From contig NC_073693.1 of assembly GCF_029784155.1 (NCBI RefSeq), forward strand, positions 359,491,825 to 359,555,824: a DNA stretch of 64,000 nucleotides, in the 5' to 3' direction. The number at the start of each line of letters is the position of its first letter. Within the stretch, counting starts at the first letter, position 1. A program made the translations under genes and the position numbers. This stretch comes from Uranotaenia lowii (lineage: Eukaryota; Arthropoda; Insecta; Diptera; Culicidae). The notes under the pieces were generated by a model, which saw only the letters and a program-made list of their open reading frames with translations, was not told the DNA's origin and did no database searches. Below are positions 1 to 11,660 of the stretch, piece by piece.

Positions 1-360
1 GGGACTAGCAAATGTGATGTCTATAATCCATTCACGTCCCTCTCTATGGTAGGTCCTAGTATTACCTACGTTCACCAGGTCCACATTCAGCCTTGCAAGT
101 GCTTCAAGTAGACTCTGTCCTCTGGCGTTTGTAAGGGAACTACCCCATTTTTGGGTCCACGCATTGAAATCCCCCGCAATAAAAATGGGGCTTCGACCTG
201 TGAGCACCTCGACTATCTTATCCATCGTAGCGCTAAATTTTTCCAAGGTCCACCTCGGTGGAGCGTAGCAGCTACAGAAAAAGATCCCATTGACTTTGGC
301 TATCACGAAGTCTTCCTAATTCGGTCACATCTTGTATTGGAAACTTTCCTGCAAGGATCC
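1..360 (-). pseudogene. R1-clade non-LTR retrotransposon ORF2 fragment: endonuclease (EEP) domain
   Basis: The reverse complement of 1-300 is one open frame with hallmarks of the exonuclease-endonuclease-phosphatase domain that nicks target DNA in R1-like non-LTR elements. Visible motifs in order are FFCSCYAPPRW, FIAGDFNAW and YHREGREWIIDITFASP. The GDFNAW motif holds the catalytic Asp/Asn of this nuclease family. The segment upstream on the minus strand (about 300-360) carries GKFPIQDV in a different frame and stops follow, so at least one frameshift breaks the gene. The domain continues past the left edge. The plus-strand reading across 151-573 is an antisense shadow. Family assignment rests on motif recognition without alignment. 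Confidence 0.8.
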
Positions 361-1937
361 GAAATTGGATCATTTCTCCTTATCGTCAAGCGAGAGAATT
401 CTCCGCCGAAACAAACATGGTGTATTTTCTCTCTGCTACAATCCCGCGTGACATTTTATCAGTCTAGAGAGAGTTCCTGCAAAGAATCTTGTTTCATTGT
501 ATCCTACGGGCAGACGAATGCAACAGATCACCTATCTATAATGAATCAACTCAACGATGATAAGCGACATTGAAAATACAAGTTGTCGCTTATCACCTCT
601 GAATGCTATCTGTGTAGAGCGACTCAAGAGACAACTCTGAGCGATGTATTATCCTTCGTTTGTTTCCGAGCTGGTTTGGTTGTAGCGTTCAGCAGAAGGA
701 TGGAGCATTTTTCCTAACAGGAGAATCGGCGTATACAAATCGTATGCCTACACGTATTTTGACTTATTTGGAATTCGAAATTGTTCTGGAATTTTTAATA
801 TCCACCTACATAATTTTTGAATTACTTGTTTTTACTTAATGGAAAACATTAGCTTGCTCCTGGTGGTATCGTTCCAGTCGAATTTATTTGACTGAAAAAT
901 ATACATTTCCCATCCAAATAACTACTTTTCTGCACTTTTCATGGTTGAATAGAAATAAATTTTGCTTTGATGTTAAATTTGAAAATTAAAACTCACCTCA
1001 GATATTTGGTTATGCAATGTATTTTTTTAAATAAAATGATAAATGATGCCTTCTGGAAAAAATGTTCTGATGAATAGTTAATTCTGGGGTTTGATTTTGG
1101 GAATTTGTCATTTTGGGCATTGCCGTGGAATGGGAGGAAGGGGGGGTTGGCTTTACCCCCCCCCCCCCCTCTCCCATGAGGGTCTAGGAAAAGTGAGCGG
1201 ATGCTTTACTCTAAACAAAACAAGTTTAATTATTATTTATTGAATTTTGATAATTGAATGAGGTTATACAAGAGTGACAATCCTGAGTCAAAGCTGATGA
1301 AAAAAAAACCCCTAAATCTAATCCGAATCCTTAGAATGGGGGTAAGCTTCCGAATCCTGCTACAAATTTTAAAAATGATAGAAATTCATATCTGAATATT
1401 GAATTTGAAATCAGATTAAACTCATTTCAGAGGATCCCTGTTATCAAAATGGAAATTGTATTTCTGTTTTCATATTTCAAATTCCGTATCTAGTTTAGTA
1501 TTCTTGGTATTCTATTCACATCGTCAATAGAAAATAGAAATTAAATGGTGTTTCGAAATCGTTATCCAAATTTGGTTTTGTATTTCATTCAAAAAAATTT
1601 CCATAAATTTTTTCTTCAACTCATATTTTATGCATATGAGTTGAAACTTCAGGGAAAGGTGGATAATTATTATATGATTATGTTCATCATTTGGACTTCA
1701 TATTTTAATTCAGATTTGCAAGTTGTATTGAAAATAAAAAAAAATAAATAATTCAGATTGAATAAAAAAAAACCTTTAAATTAAAGTACTATTAAATTAA
1801 CGATTGAGGGCTCTGAAAGAAATTTCAATTCTGTGCAGTAAAGTCGCGAATGCCATAAAGATAGTAAAACGACTATAATCGCAGCAAAAAAATCTGTGCT
1901 GGTATTGGAAATCTGATCAGGAATCTAAATTTGGAAG
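361..1937. other. AT-rich stretch without recognisable gene
   Basis: Apart from the 558-595 hairpin, I see only short spurious ORFs. A run of seven G ending at 1146 is followed by fourteen C at 1156-1169, which could fold on itself and is a likely slippage site. No coding similarity was recognised on either strand. Confidence 0.5.
558..595. repeat. Perfect 12-bp hairpin
   Basis: TGATAAGCGACA at 558-569 is followed by its exact reverse complement at 584-595, with a 14-base loop. No flanking T-run or gene gives it a role. It may be a remnant of a small inverted-repeat element. Confidence 0.6.
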
Positions 1938-2443
1938 TGCAGATCCCGTTCGTTTTTGGCAACATGCACAAACATTTTGTGTTGCCAAAATTGAACGGTT
2001 TTTTCCTGAGGTTTTTTTCTTTTATTTTTACAAATTTATGATTTTTATTATCAATCACGTTATTTTATGTTATGTTTTCGATACATTCTGCACTATTTGT
2101 TTTGTTTATAATCATTGTTTTTTTGTCATTTTTACTGTTTTTGTCATTTTTCATCATTTTTAAGTAGACTTTGTCATTTTTAGTCAATTGTTTGTATTTA
2201 TTTTTGATTTATTTTTTTAATTTTTCATCTTTTTGTAATGTTTGAGTACTTAATTTTTTTTTGATTTTGTTATTGTATTATGTCACCATTTCTGAACGTT
2301 AAAACGTATTTTCGGTGTTTGTCTAAATTATATTGGTTCTGTTATAGAGGAAACTAAATGGTAATGTCGCTTCTAAAAACCTGTGTCAAACCTGTGGCAC
2401 ATGTGTCAAAATCGAATGTTGCCAAAATCGAACGGGGTCTGCA
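1938..2443. mobile_element. Pogo/Tc1-like non-autonomous element with terminal inverted repeats
   Basis: The left end TGCAGATCCCGTTCG at 1938 matches the inverted right end TGCAGACCCCGTTCG finishing at 2443. Both continue into TTTTGGCAACA. An inner inverted copy (GTTGCCAAAATTGAACGG) lies near 1981. There is no transposase ORF in the 506 bp, so this is a MITE. A TA target duplication is not clear, which leaves the superfamily uncertain. The interior at 2119-2170 contains four T5-plus-4-base units at 9-10 bp spacing, resembling the satellite unit that dominates the window. Confidence 0.6.
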
Positions 2444-3293
2444 GTATTTTTTGTACACTTTATCAAAAGTATTGAAAATGTTTGAATGTCACTCTGAAAA
2501 ACTGAAAAAAAACACTGAAGAAAGCTTCGAGTTCCTCGCAAGCCCGCAACTCAAATAAACTCCTTCTCAGATAACTTACCATTATCAACAATGCATCAAA
2601 CTGAGAATAAATTGTGAATAACGAAACTAATAAAAATTAATATAAAATGTTCATTAAGTGTAGGATAATGTTTGTGATCGATTAAGATTTAAAAGTTGTT
2701 TGAATCCTCAAATCTTTTGATGGAAAATTACTTTTTTTCTTAGAAATAATGATAACTAATTAAGCAAGTTTTTCAATATCCTCACCAGTTTCTCACACTT
2801 TGCGGAACAAATAGTAACGAAAATGTCATAAGTAAGTTCCTTTTAGTTCTTAGAATATTTTTTGTCAAAACATGACTCAAAAATATCCACGCGTTTTCGA
2901 GATATTTTGATTTTAGTTTATGTTATACATTATTCTGCCACCGCCCGACGTATGTGATAAACGTACGAGCGATCCATGTGATCCAACTCAGAGCCGAGTT
3001 TGTCACTGCTGATAAATGCTCCGAACCTATCGCGAGCGAGTGCGACAAACTAAAATTTCCCCCCTGTCGTTTTGTTCTGCAGCTATACAAGGAACGGGGA
3101 ATTATCTTGTTAGCGAACTTCCAATGGGTGTTGACGAGATAGAATTCCACTCCGCCGCGAACAAGACAAGCAACGTATGCTCTCCGATAATACAGGAATA
3201 AGTGTCGCGCAACATGTTCTCCGCTCACATAGTAATTGAAGGCGGTTCTTCTCACTACCTGAGAGAGCTTTGGAAACAGCGTTCAGAGATCAG
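2444..3293. other. No clear gene; possible decayed retroelement DNA at the right end
   Basis: 2444-2920 is AT-rich and featureless. 2923-3255 is open on the minus strand and lies directly downstream of the R1-like ORF2 start at 3294-3458. It could be the continuing decayed ORF2, but no endonuclease motif is convincing here. Confidence 0.35.
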
Positions 3294-3458
3294 CTATCCT
3301 GAGCGAATATCGGAAGCTTGCTTTCCTGTAACCCATATTGCGGCCAGATTTGCACTATCGGTCACCCAATTTGTGCCATTCAGGGCTCTATGATAGGGGT
3401 CTGTTACTAACGCTATGACTAGCTTCTCTTTGCCACAATGGTTAAGGTTGATTTGGAT
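3294..3458 (-). pseudogene. R1-like ORF2 N-terminal remnant
   Basis: The minus strand reads IQINLNHCGKEK, then DPYHRALNG, then NLAAIWVTGK before a TAG stop at 3294-3296. R1-clade ORF2 proteins begin with a similar Q-(I/V)-NLNHC motif followed by a PY and an AAIW-(x)-GK segment, normally separated by about 25 more residues than here. The gene therefore carries an internal deletion and a premature stop. It lies just downstream of the gag-like ORF1 remnant at 3474-4500, the order expected for one element. The endonuclease fragment at 1-360 is the same clade, but both pieces contain a GK motif, so they are probably two copies and not one split element. Confidence 0.6.
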
Positions 3459-3473
3459 TACGCTGCTAGCTCT

Positions 3474-4500
3474 TTAAGGTAGGCAAGGAACGTGTGTTCC
3501 GAATTTTGTAGGACGCTGTCTCAATCGGATCGAGATCTGATCTTCACCGATCTTACACTGGTCGACTAACGCTGTCCTGACTTCATCTTCTGTCGTAATT
3601 TCGTCGAGGTTTTTGATACGCATGTTTACTTCGTGGGATAGCGCACGTACCTCCGCATTCTCGCCTAGAACTTCCTCCGCTAGCACCTTGAAGGATGCAC
3701 TCTTTGTTGCTGAACTTTGTTTCAACTCGAGGATCATCCCACCGAGACGAGTACGACGGAACCTCCTCAGGTTTTCACCAAGTCCAGCAAGCTTGTCGTC
3801 TGGCGCCCTAACTACGATAGCTTCGCCTTTTTCCCTTACGCGGCTTCGCTGCTTCTTGGGCTTGGGGTTTGTTTTCGTAGCTCTCTCCTTACGGTGTTTA
3901 CGCGTCATTGTCTGCCATTCGGAGGGCGCTCCCTCGTTGGGTATGTCGTCCTTGCCTTTCAATTGGCCAGGGTCCTGTCGAACCATCGGGTCGCGGGCCC
4001 TCTTATTTAGGGTGCCTGATCTTGGATCACCTGGCGACCCTCGCTTCCTATTTAAACTCTTAGAACTTCTCGGAGTAATGAGCTCATTCCTCACCGTTTG
4101 AACGAAGGCATCGATCCGTTTCGTACGACTGACATTCGCCTTAGAAGGTTTCTCCATTTAGCGCTCTTATCATCTCTAGATCTACTTTCTTTGCCTCTGA
4201 AAAAGGAACCATAGCCTTTACAAGCTTGTCCTTGACCTCCTTACTAATGTTTTGCTTGCTCAAAACCAAGCTAGTCAAAGCCTTCATTTCTGTTTTGCTT
4301 CCTTCATTGCCTTCGGCACAGGAACTTCCTCCTTCTCTGGAGAGCTGGAAGGCTCTTTTTCTCCTATCGCTATGGAGCCTTCTGGAGTTTCTACAATTGG
4401 ACAGCAAGCTGCCGAGCTGGAGATCGCCGTAGACTCCTGCCACAGAACGGATTAGGGCTTGCACCCTTCTCCGCACTCTCCTCTTTCTTTCTCTTATCAT
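3474..4500 (-). pseudogene. R1-clade non-LTR retrotransposon ORF1 (gag-like), frameshifted
   Basis: Two overlapping minus-strand frames form one broken gag-like ORF1. The first half (4500 to 4141) starts at an ATG and is Arg/Lys-rich, with the segment KALTSLVLSKQNISKEVK. The second half (4157 to 3474) holds a basic linker (TRKHRKERATKTNPKPKKQ) and then the conserved gag core: RRFRRTRLGGMILELK, LAEEVLGENAEVRALSHEV and MRIKNLDEITTEDEV. This core is typical of ORF1 RNA-binding proteins of R1-like elements. The frame changes in the 4141-4157 overlap, so the intact protein cannot be made. The C-terminal CCHC zinc knuckles usual in the family are absent before the stop at 3474, which suggests truncation. 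Confidence 0.75.
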
Positions 4501-6403
4501 TATTAGTTTTAGTATTTTGAATCATTTATGAATCCCACGAGTAGCTAGAGAAATAAAGCGCAGCAAGGACTGCAATACTGTGAGGTTTGTCCCGGTGCCC
4601 AACAGGTTACCGTTATCTTTCCCCTCATAAGTACGGTCAATTGCCTGTGCTGGCAGTGTTAGCTCCAAGGAAGTTCATTAATGGGGTAGAGTCTAATGGT
4701 GTAGCTCTCTCTAAAACCTTTGTTATTCTTATATATGTATCTGTTCTCATATCTGTTCGAGCTGAACAATGAAAGTGGTGTGAAACTTTTCTAACAATAA
4801 CTTAATGATTGAAACATTAATGAATATTTACCAAATACCCAGAAGGTACTCGACACATCCAGTTCGGATTTGAAGTGTCTGAAATCATCTTTAAATTCAA
4901 ATGGTGACACCCAGTGTACCAAGCCAAATAGCAAAATCACATCAAAGAAAATTCATTGTAGCACGTTATCAGAAGGAACTCAATCGTCACAGCCACTCGA
5001 TCGTTGTTTGTATAAATCTTGTTAATGAAGGAAAAACGGATTTTTTTACTTTCTGTTCATGGGCTAATCAAAATTCTTTGATACGCCCAGGAGACGAAAT
5101 TGGCACCCCGAGAATAGCAACATTTCTATCTGCCGCCTGCAGCAGCAGCAACAATCATTTGCGGCCATTTAGTAGTGATATTTTCGACAGTCGCAAAATT
5201 CCTGCAACCTGACATCATTAATCTTACGCTCAGCGCAACTCGGGGACCTTTCTCCTTCGACAACGCTTCTAGCTCGTTTTTACCACTAGGTAGGTACTAC
5301 AGTTAGCTGGTGCTGATTGATAGCTTTCGAAATTTTACTTGATTGTTTTTGGTGCCTGATCCTGGGACAGAAGGAGGAGTTTCTACCATCCGTCAAACAC
5401 CTCTCTTCACATCACTATCAACCTTTAAAAGTATGGTGGAGGTCAACCGGGGTCGGGTTGTCTCTGAATCATCTGAATCGCTCGGAGCTCATTGGAAAAA
5501 GAATTAACACTTCATATTCGGCCGGCCGACCGGATTGACCATCATCATAATCATTACTCATGCTGGCTGCGTCCGTCCGTCTGTCACAAATTTTCGGCGA
5601 CGGCTCGACGACAGTCCGTCTAGGCCTGCTCGGATGTGACCTGGTTATTTTTCGCGTAACCTCTCTTTTGAACATTTGTCAACAGATTTTTTTTTCTGTT
5701 GTTTTTTCCTTTCGTTAAATGGTTTTGGATACGAATCACTGTATGTAGGATAGCCTTGAGAAGATTTTGTATCTCTGCAGTGACTTTCGTAGGTACGTGA
5801 ACACAAATAATGTGGCCCGCATCTTGACAGCTGGCTGCGTACGCGTGTAGCAAAGCGACGCCAATCGACCTGCTGCGCCTCAATTCTGCCTGACCTTCTG
5901 CCTCTAACTTCTCGACCCGACACTTGCAGTTGCAGTTTATCCGCCTCGAACAACGCAAAGACTGTTGATTAAACATTTCATTTTATTATCGTTTGCAAAG
6001 TGCTCTTGTTCGCCTTTTCTCTCTCTTCCTTTCTGCCATATGAATTTATGCCAGCCTGCAACCCAACTCATCTGTCTGTCTCTCTTCCGTTCTGGCAGCC
6101 GCAAATATGTGTGTCAATTGTATTCATTCATTATTGCACTTCATTTATTTTTATGTTGTCCGGCTTGGTGGGCATCCGCGCGAGAAAACTTCCCCCTTCC
6201 CTTGGCCGTCCATTCCTGGAGCTTCTTGGGTCGACATTTGCTGATGGCAACCCGTGCGTCGCCGTTTATTTTTTGCAGTCTCCGGATCATGTATGCATGC
6301 ATGCCTGCATACATAAGTGCATCCGATTCGGACTGTGGAATGCGCAGGACCCCTCCTCCTGCGGCCGGCTTTTAACGGTCGTCTTTCAGGCTTAAAAAGA
6401 TGA
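4501..6403. other. Intergenic DNA, no gene supported
   Basis: 4501-4750 may be 5' UTR of the upstream-reading non-LTR element, because it lies immediately before its ORF1 start. 4901-5212 and 5620-6395 contain open frames on both strands but no recognisable domain or codon pattern. 5500-6390 is richer in GC than its surroundings and may be single-copy DNA. Confidence 0.4.
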
Positions 6404-8701
6404 AAAATTGAAACAAAACTGAGAAAACAGAAATTATGAGTTTCTTAATTGATATTGCGTTGCGTGATGCAAATTATGATCGAAGCAACCTGGAATGAGT
6501 TGCGGAAAAAACTTGCATAGCGAACATCAAAAACATCAGCGGTCTAACAGCGATTCCCTAGGAAAAACTTAAACTAAAAACTTATTTCAAAACTATCAAC
6601 ACTGACAAAATTGTCAAAATTATTAAAATTGTCAAAATTGTCCAAAGTCAATATTGAAATTATTGTCAAAATTTCCAAAGTTGACAAAATTGACAAAACT
6701 GTCGTAAGTGTCAAAATTGTCAAAATTGGCAGAGTTTTCAAAATAGTCAAAATTGTCAAAATTGTAATTGAAAAAAAAAATTGTCAGAATTGTCAAAATT
6801 GTCAATATTGTCAAATTTGTCAAAAAACCCCTAATTGTCAAAATTGTCAAAATTGTCAATATTGTCAAAATTGTCAATATTGTCAAATTTGTCAAAAAAC
6901 CCAAAATTGTCAAAATTGTCAAATTTGTCCAAATTTTCAAAATTGTTAAAATTGTCGAAATTGTTGAAATTGTAAAAATTGTCAAAATGTCAAAAATTGT
7001 CAAGATTGTCAAAATTATAAAAATTGTCGATATTATCAAATTTGTCTAAATTGTAAAATTATCAGAATTGTCAAAATTGTTAAAACTGTCAAATTGTCAA
7101 AATTGTTAAAATTGTTAAAATTGACAAAATTGTCAAAATTGTTAAAACTGTCAAAATTGTCAAAATTGTCAAATTGTCAAAATTGTCAAAATTTTCAAAA
7201 TTGTTAAAACTGTCAAATTGTCAAAATTGTCAAAATTGTCAAAATTAAAAAAAAAAATCAAAAATTGTTAAAATTGTCAAAACTGTCAAAATTGTCAAAA
7301 TTGTCAAAACTGTCAAAATTGTCAAGATTGTCAAAATTGGCAGAATTGTCAAAATTGTTAAAACTGTCAAATTATCAAAATAATTAAAATTGTTAAAATT
7401 GTCAAAATTGTCAAAATTGTCAAAATTGTCAAAATTGTCAAAATTGTCAAAATTGTCAAAATTGTCAAAATTGTCAAAATTGTCAAAATTGTCAAAATTG
7501 TCAAAATTGTCAAAATTGTCAAAATTGTCAAAACTGTCAAAATTGTCAAAATTGTCAAAATTGTCAAAATTGTGACAAAAATGACAAAATTGTCAAAATT
7601 GACAAAATTATCAAAGTTGTCAAAATTGTCAATATTGCCGAAATTGTAAAAACCATCGAAATTGTCAAAATAAATAAATTTGCCAAAATAATTCAAATTG
7701 TCAAAATCGTCAAAATTGAAAAAAAGGTTAAAATTGTAAAAATTGTCAAAATTTTCAAAATTGTCAAAATTGTCAAAATTGTCAAAATTGTCAAAATTGT
7801 CAAAATTGTCAAAATTTTTAAAACTGTCAAAATTATCTAAATTATCAATATTATAAAAATTGTCAAAATTGCCAAAATTGTCAAAATTGTCAAAATTGTC
7901 ACAATTGTCAAAATTGTCAAAATTGTCAAAATTGTCAAAATTGTCAAAATTGTCAAAATTGTCAAAATTGTCAAAATTGACAAAATTGTCAAAATTGTCA
8001 AAATTGTCAAAATTATCAAACATTAACAAATTTACAAAAATGACAAAAATGACAAAAATGACAAAAATGACAAAAATGACAAAAATGACAAAAATGACAA
8101 AAATGACAAAAATGACAAAAATGACAAAAATGACAAAAATGACAAAAATGACAAAAATGACAAAAATGACAAAAATGACAAAAATGACAAAAATGACAAA
8201 AATGACAAAAATGACAAAAATGACAAAAATGACAAAAATGACAAAAATGACAAAAATGACAAAAATGACAAAAATGACAAAAATGACAAAAATGACAAAA
8301 ATGACAAAAATGACAAAAATGACAAAAATGACAAAAATGACAAAAATGACAAAAATGACAAAAATGACAAAAATGACAAAAATGACAAAAATGACAAAAA
8401 TGACAAAAATGACAAAAATGACAAAAATGACAAAAATGACAAAAATGACAAAAATGACAAAAATGACAAAAATGACAAAAATGACAAAAATGACAATAAT
8501 GACAAAAATGACAAAAATGACAAAAATGACAAAAATGACAAAAATGACAAAAATGACAATAATGACAAAAATGACAAAAATGACAAAAATGACAAAAATG
8601 ACAAAAATGACAAAAATGACAAAAATGACAAAAATGACAAAAATGACAAAAATGACAAAAATGACAAAAATGACAAAAATGACAAAAATGACAAAAATGA
8701 C
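6404..8701. repeat. Compound higher-order repeat, copy 1
   Basis: This copy has three parts. A non-repetitive module occupies 6404 to about 6600. A degenerate TCAAAATTG 9-bp array runs from about 6605 to 8020. A highly uniform ACAAAAATG 9-bp array runs from 8036 to 8701, with only two visible variant units (ACAATAATG near 8495 and 8557). The array switch carries the marker CAAACATTAACAAA at about 8018-8032, repeated in copy 2. A second shared marker, GTAAAAACCATCGAAATTG near 7648, recurs near 9946. Long open frames across it are artefacts of a 9-bp unit with no stops. Confidence 0.9.
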
Positions 8702-11557
8702 AAAATTGAAACAAAACTGAGAAAACAGAAATTATGAGTTTCTTAATTGATATTGCGTTGCGTGATGCAAATTATGATCGAAGCAACCTGGAATGAGTTG
8801 CGGAAAAAACTTTGATGGCAAACCTATTGAACAACAGTGGTCTAAGAGTAAATCCTTGAGAAAACCTAAACCAAACACTATTTTTCAAACTACCAGCAAG
8901 GTCAAATATGTACAAATTCACAAAATTGTCGAAATTGCCGAAATTGTCAAAACTGTAATAATTCTCAAGATTTTTAAAATTGTCAAAAACTGTCAAAACT
9001 GTCAAAATTGTCAAAATTGTCAAAATTGTCAAAATTGTCAAAATTGTCAAAATTGTCAAAATTGTCAAAATTGTCAAAATTGTCAAAATTGTCAAAATTG
9101 TCAAAATTGTCAAAATTGTCAAAATTGTCAAAATTGTCAAAATTGTCAAAATTGTCAAAACTGTCAAAATTGTCAAAATTGTCAAAATTTTCAAAATTTT
9201 CGAAATTGTCAAAACTGTCAAAATTGTCAAAATTGCCAAAATTGTCAAAATTGTCAAAATTGTAAAAATTGTCAAAATTGTCAAAATTGTCAAAATTGTC
9301 AAAATTGTCAAAATTGTCAAAATTGTCAAAATTGTCAAAATTGTCAAAATTGTCAAAATTGTCAAAATTGTCAAAATTGTCAAAATTGTCAAAATTGTCA
9401 AAATTGTCAAAATTGTCAAAACTGTCAAAATTGTCCAAATTGTCCAAATTGTCAAAATTGTCAAAATTGTCAGAATTGTCAAAATTGTCAAAATTGTCAA
9501 AATTGTCAAAATTGACAAAATTGTCAAAATTGTCAAAATTGTCAGAATTGACAAAATTGTCAAAATTGTCAAAATTGTCAAAATTGTCAAAATTGTCAAA
9601 ATTGTCAAAATTGTCAAAATTGACAAAAGTGACAAAAGTGACAAAAGTGACAAAATTGTCAAAATTGACAAAATTATCAAAGTTGTTAAAATTGTCAAAA
9701 TTGTCCAAATTGTCCAAATTGTCAAAATTGTCAAAATTGTCAAAATTGTCAAAATTGTCAAAATTGTCAAAATTGTCAAAATTGTTAAAATTGACAAAAT
9801 TGTCAAAATTGTCAAAATTGACAAAATTGTTAAAATTGTTAAAATTGTCAAAATTGTCAAAATTGACAAAAGTGACAAAAGTGACAAAATTGTCAAAATT
9901 GACAAAATTATCAAAGTTGTCAAAATTGTCAAAATTGCTGAAATTGTAAAAACCATCGAAATTGTCAAAATAAATAAATTTGCCAAAATAATTCAAATTG
10001 TCAAAATCGTCAAAATTGAAAAAAAGGTGAAAATTGTAAAAATTGTCAAAATTGTCAAAATTTTCAAAATTGTCAAAATTGTCAAAATTGTCAAAATTGT
10101 CAAAATTTTCAAAATTGTCAAAATTTTTAAAACTGTCAAAATTATCGAAATTATCAAAATTATCAAAATTGTCAAAATTGCCAAAATTGTCAAAATTGTC
10201 AAAATTGTCACAATTGTCAAAATTGTCAAAATTTTCAAAATTTTCGAAATTGTCAAAATTGTCAAAATTGTCAAAATTGTCAAAATTGTCAAAATTGTCA
10301 AAATTGTCAAAATTGTCAAAATTGTCAAAATTGTCAAAATTGACAAAATTGTCAAAATTGTCAAAATTGTCAAAATTGTCAAAATTGTCAAAATTATCAA
10401 ACATTAACAAAAATGACAAAAATGACAAAAATGACAAAAATGACAAAAATGACAAAAATGACAAAAATGACAAAAATGACAAAAATGACAAAAATGACAA
10501 AAATGACAAAAATGACAAAAATGACAAAAATGACAAAAATGACAAAAATGACAAAAATGACAAAAATGACAAAAATGACAAAAATGACAAAAATGACAAA
10601 AATGACAAAAATGACAAAAATGACAAAAATGACAAAAATGACAAAAATGACAAAAATGACAAAAATGACAAAAATGACAAAAATGACAAAAATGACAAAA
10701 ATGACAAAAATGACAAAAATGACAAAAATGACAAAAATGACAAAAATGACAAAAATGACAAAAATGACAAAAATGACAAAAATGACAAAAATGACAAAAA
10801 TGACAAAAATGACAAAAATGACAAAAATGACAAAAATGACAAAATGACAAAAATGACAAAAATGACAAAAATGACAAAAATGACAAAAATGACAAAAATG
10901 ACAAAAATGACAAAAATGACAAAAATGACAAAAATGACAAAAATGACAAAAATGACAAAAATGACAAAAATGACAAAAATGACAAAAATGACAAAAATGA
11001 CAAAAATGACAAAAATGACAAAAATGACAAAAATGACAAAAATGACAAAAATGACAAAAATGACAAAAATGACAAAAATGACAAAAATGACAAAAATGAC
11101 AAAAATGACAAAAATGACAAAAATGACAAAAATGACAAAAATGACAAAAATGACAAAAATGACAAAAATGACAAAAATGACAAAAATGACAAAAATGACA
11201 AAAATGACAAAAATGACAAAAATGACAAAAATGACAAAAATGACAAAAATGACAAAAATGACAAAAATGACAAAAATGACAAAAATGACAAAAATGACAA
11301 AAATGACAAAAATGACAAAAATGACAAAAATGACAAAAATGACAAAAATGACAAAAATGACAAAAATGACAAAAATGACAAAAATGACAAAAATGACAAA
11401 AATGACAAAAATGACAAAAATGACAAAAATGACAAAAATGACAAAAATGACAAAAATGACAAAAATGACAAAAATGACAAAAATGACAAAAATGACAAAA
11501 ATGACAAAAATGACAAAAATGACAAAAATGACAAAAATGACAAAAATGACAAAAATC
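8702..11557. repeat. Compound higher-order repeat, copy 2
   Basis: Same order as copy 1: module 8702 to about 8920, TCAAAATTG array to about 10400, CAAACATTAACAAA switch at about 10398, ACAAAAATG array to 11557. The first 111 or so bases of the module are identical to 6404-6514; the rest is clearly diverged. The ACAAAAATG block is longer than in copy 1 (about 1150 against 670 bp) and has a single 8-bp unit near 10842 that shifts its frame. The TCAAAATTG block includes an internal duplication marked by GACAAAAGTGACAAAAGTG near 9622 and 9866. Confidence 0.9.
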
Positions 11558-11660
11558 ACAAAAATTATGAAGATTACAAAAATTACAAAAATTGCAAAAA
11601 TTGTAAAAATGACAAAAATTACAAAATTTGCACAAATTATGAAGCTGACTGTAATAACAA
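11558..11660. repeat. Decaying edge of the 9-bp array
   Basis: Units drift from ACAAAAATG to ACAAAAATT, ATGAAGATT and GCAAAAATT before the periodicity disappears. This is the usual gradient of divergence at a satellite border. Confidence 0.7.

Noticed and set aside
151..573. 140-codon plus-strand ORF
   Set aside because: Antisense shadow of the R1-like endonuclease, whose motifs are on the minus strand.
3613..4101. 162-codon plus-strand ORF
   Set aside because: Antisense to the gag-like ORF1 with recognisable motifs on the minus strand.
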